A DNA stretch of 5,046 nt from Victivallales bacterium (GTDB lineage: Bacteria > Verrucomicrobiota > Lentisphaeria > Oligosphaerales > Lenti-02). A program made the translations under genes and the position numbers. The stretch covers positions 1-5,046 of the forward strand of contig JABGQJ010000584.1 of assembly GCA_018648945.1 (NCBI GenBank). Direction: 5' to 3'. The notes below the pieces were generated by a model. That model saw only the letters and a program-made list of their open reading frames with translations, made no database searches and was not told the origin of the DNA. Shown one piece after another: positions 1 through 5,046 of this stretch (the first letter of the stretch is position 1; each line of letters begins with the position of its first letter).

Positions 1-610
1 TGGCTCGGGGCTTGTATGCGTAAGGACGACCGAGCGCGATGTTGGGACCAGGGGGAAGGTAGAGGTCGGTGGGGCGCAGATCCTCCGGCAGGTTAGCGAG
101 GGTATACACCTGCACATCGTCGATCCCGCTTGCGCCCGCAACAGGCTTGGCCTTCTTGCCCAACGGCGCGCGCCCAAGAATCTGTACCGTCAGTTCCTTG
201 GCATTGCCCGAGTTGAAGCGCTCCGTGAAGAGCACCCACCCCTTGTGTCTGTTGGCAACCACGCCGACCAACACCCGTTCCGTCCCGACCTCGATGACGC
301 GCACCATGGGGTTGATCCTGCCATCGCTCTTGAGCGCGGCCGTGATCACATAATCGGTATTCTGCGCACAGTCGAAGGCCTGCGAGACCGGACCGCCGCC
401 ATGCGCGGCCGCCACGGTGCAACGCAGGGACGTGTTGTCCTTGTAGCCATCGGCATCCGTGGCCGCGTAGGCGAGCTCGGGGGCGGCGACCACCTGCCAG
501 CTCTGGAGTTGCTTCGCGAAGGTGGCGTTGTCGAGCAGTCCCTGGGCGGCGACCTGGAGGGAGGCAACCAGCACGGACATGGCGAGAACAGCGAGACGGT
601 GACTGATCAT
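1..610 (-). CDS. Secreted beta-sandwich, likely carbohydrate-binding protein (3' end beyond window)
   Basis: An open frame from ATG at 608-610 continues for 203 codons without a stop to the left edge, so the C-terminal part is missing. Residues 1-22 are a clear Sec signal (MISHR, hydrophobic core, VAA before Q23). Mature residues from about 24 to 172 begin LLDNATF with a following SWQVV and end SGIDDVQVYTL. This is the start and finish typical of CBM4/9-like jelly-roll modules ('L-x-N-x-x-F ... W ... IDDV'), suggesting glycan binding. After a Pro-rich linker (LPEDLRPTDLYLPPGP), NIALGRPY at 190-197 resembles the first strand of a second discoidin/F5-8C-like sugar-binding module, which would continue off the edge. 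It starts 26 nt after the lyase-like gene on the same strand, so it is probably co-transcribed. The missing part could hold a catalytic domain, so this may be a modular enzyme rather than a plain binding protein. That the frame is coding is well supported by position, signal peptide and RBS. The domain family is inferred from motif resemblance. Confidence 0.8.
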   Translation of the reverse strand, partial: MISHRLAVLAMSVLVASLQVAAQGLLDNATFAKQLQSWQVVAAPELAYAATDADGYKDNTSLRCTVAAAHGGGPVSQAFDCAQNTDYVITAALKSDGRINPMVRVIEVGTERVLVGVVANRHKGWVLFTERFNSGNAKELTVQILGRAPLGKKAKPVAGASGIDDVQVYTLANLPEDLRPTDLYLPPGPNIALGRPYAYKPRA

Positions 611-620
611 GATGAGGAAA

Positions 621-631
621 TCCCTATCCTT
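621..631 (-). promoter_or_regulatory. Ribosome-binding region of the third gene
   Basis: The 26-nt gap between the lyase-like stop and the ATG at 608-610 contains, on the minus strand, AAGGA (627-631) and AGGGA (621-625). AGGGA is 10 nt from the start codon and AAGGA is 16 nt away, so AGGGA is the likelier Shine-Dalgarno, though the spacing is at the long end. The gap has lower GC than its surroundings. No promoter boxes or hairpin are evident, which favours read-through from the upstream gene. Confidence 0.5.
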
Positions 632-636
632 GTGTA

Positions 637-3600
637 TCAGGGCTCGGTCAGTTGGACATGGGCGGAGTTGGTGATCCGGAATGTATCGCGGCCGACCTCC
701 GTATGGGCCAACGCGAGCCGGTCGCCTGGTGCCAGGCGCGTTGCCGCGTCCGTCACGTGCATCTTCTGCAGGGACATGAGCCTGGCCCCGAACTCGTCTT
801 CGTAGGTCCGGCTGCTGCGTTCGCCGTTCCACGGCTCCAGCAGCTCCGCACTGCCGTCCGGCGCGATGCGGTAGGTATTGAATGTGCCCCGCGCAAGCAC
901 GAGTCGCGGTTCCACCACGGCCCAGTCTCCCTCGACTTCCCGGACAAGCACCTGATTCGCGGCAATATGCGGCGAATGCGCAAGCTGCACGCGATACCGC
1001 AGCCCTTCAACCGACAGGATGTGATCGATGGTGAACGTGGACCGGTCCTTGCGGTGCTGAATGACCATGACCTTGCCGGCGAGACTGGAGCCGGGCGGCA
1101 ACGGGGTGTCGAAGGCAAGCGTGAGGGTGTCAGTGCGGTCATTGAGGGCAAGGACCCGACCTGTGAACGCGGGGACTTCCTGCTTCAGTACCGCGCCGTT
1201 CGCGGTCAGTGTCGTGCCGCCAACCATGAACAGGGAGGTCGGCTGCCCATCGACCATCGAGCAGCTTGCGAACTCCGCATCGGTGTTCAGCGTCGTCGTG
1301 CCGTCCACGACGGTCGGTGGCGCCACGCCGTCGCGCCGGTTCCAGGAGAGCAGGTAATCCGTCCGGTTCTCCGTCCGTACTTTCACACAGACCGCTGTTT
1401 CGTCGCCGCCGCTAATGGGCAGCCGGGTGACCGCCTTGATGAAGGGCTGCGCACGGTATGGCTCAAGCACGGCGGCGAACGTGTCGAGCTCACCCGTCGC
1501 GGCGCGCCGGGCGCAGAGCACCTCTAGCTTCTCGCCAAAGTCACGGGCATCGAGGTAGCGTTGGTTCGGGCCGGATCCCGCCACGAGTTGGGTCTGGGGG
1601 CCAGCGGTCATCCAGAGCCGAAGCGCCGCGTCCGGATCGCGCTTTGGCTTCTTCTGGCGCCAATCGGTCACCTCGCGCCAGGTCGCCGTCCAGGCGCCGT
1701 TGGCAGTGCCCGCGCGCAGTTCGCGGATATTGCGCAGCCCCAGCTTCGGCCTGCAGGGAAACGAGAAATCGGACCATTGGTAGAGATCCCGATCAGGCTC
1801 GGGGTCCGCTTTCAGGGCCGCGCCATCGACTTCCAGAGTGCGTCCCGCCGCGTGGAAGAAGTAGTCGTGCGTCGCCCCGCCGCGGACGCGGAACAGGTCC
1901 AGCGCGTAGGCATCGTCGCCGACGTTGACCAGTGCGACCGTGCGTTGGTACACGCCCTTGCCCGCGAAACCTGCGTTCTCCCAGTCTTCTGCATCGTCCT
2001 CCGACGCATCCATAACCTGCACCGTCGGGCTGCCCTCAAACATGGTGCGCAAGTCGCCACGCAGGTGGCTCATGCCCCGGTGGTCCCCGTTCTCGCGGCG
2101 CAGCAGGACGGTGTTGTGTGACGCGAACTGTTTGATCCAGGAGGTGGTCAGGTAGTGGGTCGAGCCGAGGTACCCCAAGTCGGTGGCGAGCTCGTGCCCC
2201 TTGGCATACATGCCGATGGACAGCGGCGCGGGGTGGTAGTGTCCCACAACCCTCCCGAAGTCGAGATGCAGCACGGTCTGATCCGTTCCTTTGCCGGGAC
2301 GGAGAATGCCCTTCCGGTTCTCGTGCAGCAACCAGTTCGGCAAGGTCAGTGGTTCGACGTAGGCCACGTGCCACTTCCCGGCGGCATCCCGTTCCGTCTT
2401 GACGAAGGGCTCGATCCAGGCAGGCAACTTCCCGCCAGCATCGAGCACGCTCTTGAGCCACTGTGTGCGACGCTTGCCACCGGATGTACAGTCTTCCCAG
2501 GGGATGCGACTGCCATCCGGGAAGCTGTACATCTCGCGTTTGGCGCACATCTCCACGACCGATGGCATGGTCCAGCAATTGAGCGCCTTCCGTTCTGGAT
2601 CGTACCATGGGGCGTCCTTGTCGAAGTCGCCGCCCATGCCCTGGAGCCGGTTCATCACCCCGGCAATGCCCCACGGCGTATAGGAGGCGGAGCCCTCGTA
2701 CCCCATGCCGTCGCCGGTGAACTGATTGAGCATGAAGAAGTCGACTTCGCGGGCCATGTTCTCGACGATGCGCTGATCGTCCAGCATGAGTCCCAGATTC
2801 AGCGTCGGATGCAATGTGCTTGGGGCCAGATTGTCGCCTGCGGCCTTCAGGTTGTAGGGGTGCAGCGTGTATTCAAGCAGGCCGCGCTTGAGCCGCCGGG
2901 GTCCGTCGGGGGCGCGGGACAGCTTCTGCGCATCGCCAGCTGAGGAGACGATCATCCGTTGGGTCATCTCCCGAATGCTGGCGCGGCTCTCCTCCGGCGT
3001 GTAGGAGTCGGCAATCAGGGCGAATGCGTCCAGCCACTGGCGCGCCGTACCAGCTTTGCTGTTCCACGTGCCACGGTAGATGGTGGTGATGCCTGTCATC
3101 TTCCAGCCCCTGTCGCCTGGGCGCAGGTCCTTGGTCTGGTTCAGGTGGTGGCCGGGGTAGAATTGGTAGGCCCAGGCTTGGTTGGCTTCGGCTCCATGGA
3201 AGCTGCGCATGCATGCCTCGTATTCGGCCTGGGTCAGGCCAAACAGGTCCCGCAGGTACGTATCGCCAAGATGCGCCCGGGCCATGCACAGGAGCAGCAC
3301 CTTGGCCTTGTGCGCGTAGGTGGCCGCTCGATCGTTCTCGGGCGACCCCGGCGGAAACAGGTTCGAGGAGAACTGGTAGGCTTGGCCAAGCACGGGCAGC
3401 ACCGACCGGCCCAGACTGTTGTATATATTGTCGAGACATTTGCCCTTGAAGAAGAAGCGTTCTGTCGACACGTAGCCATGCGTCTGCCCGTCCCACTGTT
3501 GCCAGGGGATGCCGTGGTTCCGCTTGCTCCAGGCCGCATCGTGGTCCTGGCGCCAGACCTCGTCACTCGGCGCGCAGCCTTCCCCCGTGTCGGGGTACCG

Positions 3601-4101
3601 TGGGTTGGGGTAGTAGCTGTACTCCCGTTTCTCTGCCACACACCGGGGGCAATGCAGACGCCAGGGGTCGGTGATGGACCAGCGGAACTCGGAGTAGTAG
3701 CGGACCTGCAACGGATGGATGGGACAGGCGCACGAGTAGCGACCGCGCGCGTCGAACACTGCGATCAAGGCGCGGAGTTCCGCGTCCGGCATGACCACCC
3801 ACTTCTCGGCGCGGCGAAAGGTGTCGCGGACGCGCGCCACTGCCGTTGCATCGCCGCGCGCGAACGCGGCCGCAAACTCGGCGAACGGTTGATCCCCGAT
3901 GCGGACACTGAACCGCTCGGGCAGCGCCACTCTTGGGGCGGCGTCCAGATGCGCCATGCGTTCGACCGAGAGTGGCTTGAGCGTGCGCTCCCAAGCGTCA
4001 ACAGGCGACGGCCCCGGTGCGGCTAGAAGCGTGGCGGGCAGCAGCGACATAAGTAGCTTCTTCACAAGGCGTGTTCTTTGGGTTTTCGGGTGCGGAATCA
4101 C
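637..4101 (-). CDS. Large exported heparinase II/III-like (polysaccharide lyase fold) protein
   Basis: The 1154-residue product matches the architecture of heparinase II/III-type lyases: a helical toroid followed by a beta-sandwich. These enzymes cleave uronate-containing polysaccharides by beta-elimination. Residues 1 to about 30 form a basic then hydrophobic export signal. A cysteine cluster follows (CAC 124-126, CPRC 151-154, C176). The toroid spans roughly 210-560 and includes GYEGSASY (467-474), whose Y474 is in the expected place of the catalytic Tyr. The beta-sandwich from about 600 carries H621 and H623, D641 and SHNT (661-664, H662). By spacing these resemble the catalytic His and zinc ligands of Pedobacter heparinase II. 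The usual HxHxDxLS reads HYHPAPLS, so the Asp is lost. A beta-rich tail from about 970 to 1154 is unassigned and makes the protein longer than usual. The GTG start overlaps the GDPD stop as GTGA. It lacks its own Shine-Dalgarno and probably relies on coupling. Alternative starts are GTG at 4063-4065 and ATG at 4048-4050, either of which keeps the hydrophobic segment. Fold is fairly sure; catalytic activity and substrate (alginate-, heparin- or other uronan-like) are not. Confidence 0.85.
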   Translation of the reverse strand: MIPHPKTQRTRLVKKLLMSLLPATLLAAPGPSPVDAWERTLKPLSVERMAHLDAAPRVALPERFSVRIGDQPFAEFAAAFARGDATAVARVRDTFRRAEKWVVMPDAELRALIAVFDARGRYSCACPIHPLQVRYYSEFRWSITDPWRLHCPRCVAEKREYSYYPNPRYPDTGEGCAPSDEVWRQDHDAAWSKRNHGIPWQQWDGQTHGYVSTERFFFKGKCLDNIYNSLGRSVLPVLGQAYQFSSNLFPPGSPENDRAATYAHKAKVLLLCMARAHLGDTYLRDLFGLTQAEYEACMRSFHGAEANQAWAYQFYPGHHLNQTKDLRPGDRGWKMTGITTIYRGTWNSKAGTARQWLDAFALIADSYTPEESRASIREMTQRMIVSSAGDAQKLSRAPDGPRRLKRGLLEYTLHPYNLKAAGDNLAPSTLHPTLNLGLMLDDQRIVENMAREVDFFMLNQFTGDGMGYEGSASYTPWGIAGVMNRLQGMGGDFDKDAPWYDPERKALNCWTMPSVVEMCAKREMYSFPDGSRIPWEDCTSGGKRRTQWLKSVLDAGGKLPAWIEPFVKTERDAAGKWHVAYVEPLTLPNWLLHENRKGILRPGKGTDQTVLHLDFGRVVGHYHPAPLSIGMYAKGHELATDLGYLGSTHYLTTSWIKQFASHNTVLLRRENGDHRGMSHLRGDLRTMFEGSPTVQVMDASEDDAEDWENAGFAGKGVYQRTVALVNVGDDAYALDLFRVRGGATHDYFFHAAGRTLEVDGAALKADPEPDRDLYQWSDFSFPCRPKLGLRNIRELRAGTANGAWTATWREVTDWRQKKPKRDPDAALRLWMTAGPQTQLVAGSGPNQRYLDARDFGEKLEVLCARRAATGELDTFAAVLEPYRAQPFIKAVTRLPISGGDETAVCVKVRTENRTDYLLSWNRRDGVAPPTVVDGTTTLNTDAEFASCSMVDGQPTSLFMVGGTTLTANGAVLKQEVPAFTGRVLALNDRTDTLTLAFDTPLPPGSSLAGKVMVIQHRKDRSTFTIDHILSVEGLRYRVQLAHSPHIAANQVLVREVEGDWAVVEPRLVLARGTFNTYRIAPDGSAELLEPWNGERSSRTYEDEFGARLMSLQKMHVTDAATRLAPGDRLALAHTEVGRDTFRITNSAHVQLTEP
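4098..4101 (-). promoter_or_regulatory. GTGA stop/start overlap coupling GDPD and lyase-like genes
   Basis: The lyase-like GTG start (4099-4101) and the GDPD TGA stop (4098-4100) share bases as GTGA. The upstream 30 nt (the C-rich codons of the GDPD proline tail) contain no purine-rich Shine-Dalgarno, so initiation here would depend on ribosomes finishing the GDPD gene. If the real start is instead GTG at 4063-4065, which has a weak AAAGAA about 8 nt upstream, there would be a 32-nt gap and no overlap. Confidence 0.6.
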
Positions 4102-5003
4102 GGGGCTGGCGGCGGGGGCGGCGCGGCTCTGAATTGGTAGTGGGGCCGCTTCGTGGGCTCAAGGTAGTGGTCCCACATCCGCTTGGCGGGAGGGGGCCAG
4201 GCGGCTTCCTTCATGCGGACCGGGTGGTTGGTGCAGATGCCATCGGCTCCATCCGCCTTGAGCCGCAGCCATTGCGCCGCGTCGTTGACGATGGTGATGT
4301 AGATCACTTTGCCGGCTTTGTGCACCAAGTCGATGGTCGCCTTCGACTGGGGCCCGGCCCAGATCACATCGATGATGTCCAGCGCCAGGGCGTCACGGAG
4401 TTGTTCGGGCGTTCTTGGGGAGGCGGCGCAGCGGACGCGGGGCTCCCGCTTCTTGAAAAGCCGCGCGTTCTCGAGGCTGAGATCGAAGAGGAAGGAGCGG
4501 TCGAAGAGGCCCGTCTCGCGGACGGCACCGATCACGCCATTGATGACCACCTCATTGACTGGCTTCAGATTGATCCCCACGACGGCGGGGCGCCGCTCGT
4601 TGGCCACGACGTAGCGCAGCGCTTCGCGAAGGGTCGGGATTCGCTCGCCAGCGAAGTCCTCGTGGAACCACGAACCAGCGTCCAGTCGCTTGATCTCCGC
4701 CAGGGTCAGGTCCGCGACCCGCCCCTTGCCGTTGGTCGTGCGATCCACTCTGTCGTCGTGGATGACGACCAATTCGCCGTCCTTCGTCGGCCAGACGTCC
4801 AGCTCGATGTCCGTTCCCGTCGCCAGGCACATGCCGAATGCGGCCAGCGTGTTCTCCGGCGCCAGCATGAGTGCTCCCCGATGCCCGAGAATGACCGGGC
4901 GGTCCGGAGCCTTCGTGGCCCCGCCTGCTCGCGCCAACGCGACCGTGCAGAACGCGGCGCCCATGGCCCATTGGCGGATCCTGAGACTGCGGCTTCGGTT
5001 CAT
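4098..5003 (-). CDS. Secreted glycerophosphodiester phosphodiesterase (GDPD) family protein
   Basis: The 301-residue product fits the GDPD TIM-barrel family, which hydrolyses glycerophosphodiesters to glycerol 3-phosphate and an alcohol. Residues 1 to about 26 look like a Sec signal (basic start, hydrophobic core, ARA before GG), so it should act outside the cytoplasm. Family motifs are in order: GHRG at 40-43 (H41, R42), PEN at 49-51 (E50, N51), ELD at 67-69 (metal ligands E67 and D69), HDD at 82-84 (catalytic H82), TVND-like IVND at 237-240 and GADGICTNHP at 252-261. The usual E-x-K strand motif reads INLK (144-147), so N145 replaces the expected third metal-ligand Glu. The tail is proline-rich (PPPPP at 295-299). 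The ATG is chosen because GGAGAGG sits 6 nt upstream and the signal peptide follows directly. Its stop overlaps the next gene's start. Family and export are well supported. The substrate is unknown: phospholipid head groups, teichoic-like polymers and phosphoglycerol-substituted glycans are all possible. Confidence 0.94.
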   Translation of the reverse strand: MNRSRSLRIRQWAMGAAFCTVALARAGGATKAPDRPVILGHRGALMLAPENTLAAFGMCLATGTDIELDVWPTKDGELVVIHDDRVDRTTNGKGRVADLTLAEIKRLDAGSWFHEDFAGERIPTLREALRYVVANERRPAVVGINLKPVNEVVINGVIGAVRETGLFDRSFLFDLSLENARLFKKREPRVRCAASPRTPEQLRDALALDIIDVIWAGPQSKATIDLVHKAGKVIYITIVNDAAQWLRLKADGADGICTNHPVRMKEAAWPPPAKRMWDHYLEPTKRPHYQFRAAPPPPPAP

Positions 5004-5009
5004 CGTTCA

Positions 5010-5016
5010 CCTCTCC
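5010..5016 (-). promoter_or_regulatory. Shine-Dalgarno for the GDPD gene
   Basis: On the minus strand GGAGAGG precedes the ATG at 5001-5003 with a 6-nt spacer (TGAACG). The run GGAGAGGTGA is close to the consensus AAGGAGGTGA. It is the strongest ribosome-binding site in the window and decides the GDPD start. It also suggests this is where ribosomes mainly enter the cluster. Confidence 0.85.
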
Positions 5017-5041
5017 GGGGGGACTGGGTGGGTGGCGCGGG
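5017..5041 (+). other. Potential G-quadruplex motif upstream of the GDPD gene
   Basis: The plus strand, which is the template strand for the GDPD gene, has four G-runs with short loops: GGGGGG (5017-5022), GGG (5026-5028), GGG (5030-5032) and GGG (5039-5041), with loops of 3, 1 and 6 nt. This meets the usual G3 N1-7 pattern. The mRNA would be C-rich, so any quadruplex would be in DNA, not RNA. In high-GC DNA such a motif can arise by chance. Confidence 0.35.
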
Positions 5042-5046
5042 TGCCG

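Noticed and set aside
93..422. Minus-strand frame of 109 codons within the left-edge gene
   Set aside because: The alternative frame from ATG 608-610 has an RBS, a signal peptide and a domain-like sequence and stays open to the edge. This one is an out-of-frame shadow.
611..636. Possible terminator or promoter between the second and third genes
   Set aside because: The gap is only 26 nt, with no inverted repeat followed by T-run and no recognisable -35/-10 pair on the minus strand.
652..1527. Plus-strand open frame of 291 codons
   Set aside because: Antisense to the C-terminal third of the lyase-like gene. Its translation is rich in Arg, Gly and Ala with no family motif, as expected for a shadow frame.
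2155..2943. Plus-strand open frame of 262 codons
   Set aside because: Antisense to the toroid and beta-sandwich region of the lyase-like gene. No signal, motif or RBS supports it.
3207..3216. Palindrome GCATGCATGC
   Set aside because: It falls inside coding sequence (EACMRS of the lyase-like protein) with no partner copies. A short palindrome like this is expected by chance.
2959..4026. Long plus-strand open frame of 355 codons
   Set aside because: It lies fully opposite the lyase-like gene, shows no recognisable domain or convincing RBS, and is explained by high GC lowering stop frequency on the complementary strand.
4552..5010. Minus-strand frame of 152 codons starting with GTG inside the GDPD ribosome-binding region
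   Set aside because: It overlaps the GDPD gene out of frame, and its product is a low-complexity Arg/Gly/His-rich sequence. The GDPD frame carries all the catalytic motifs.

Overview
The window looks like a piece of a high-GC bacterial chromosome. It carries three consecutive, co-directional minus-strand genes, each encoding a protein with an apparent N-terminal export signal. In transcription order (right to left) they are: a secreted glycerophosphodiester phosphodiesterase (GDPD) family protein (4098-5003); a very large heparinase II/III-like (polysaccharide-lyase fold) protein (637-4101); and a secreted beta-sandwich, probably carbohydrate-binding, protein that runs off the left edge (1-610). 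The first two genes overlap by 4 nt (GTGA) and the third starts 26 nt after the second ends. No terminator-like hairpin is visible between them, so the layout reads as one operon. The upstream end may lie just beyond the right edge, because only 43 nt precede the GDPD start.

No marker gene fixes the taxonomy. The high GC, the export signals, the large lyase-like protein with a CxC/CPxC cysteine cluster, and the 'NIALGRPY' module start resemble, from memory of such families, Planctomycetota, Lentisphaerota, Kiritimatiellota, Verrucomicrobiota, Armatimonadota or Hydrogenedentota. This is inference only.

A plausible shared job is extracellular or periplasmic breakdown of a complex glycan or glycoconjugate. 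The toroid/beta-sandwich protein would cleave an acidic polysaccharide, the beta-sandwich protein would bind glycan, and the GDPD would release glycerol phosphate from phosphodiester-linked material. The set lacks SusC/SusD, sulfatases and regulators within the window. Both enzymes have one non-canonical residue in a core motif: Asn in place of the usual third metal-ligand Glu in GDPD, and HYHPAPLS in place of HxHxDxLS in the lyase-like protein. Their exact activity is therefore less certain than their fold.

No tRNA, rRNA, CRISPR array, insertion sequence or attachment site was recognised. The plus strand has several long open frames, but all lie opposite the three genes and look like GC-rich shadows. 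Coding sequence covers essentially the whole window. The only non-coding stretches are 611-636 and 5004-5046.
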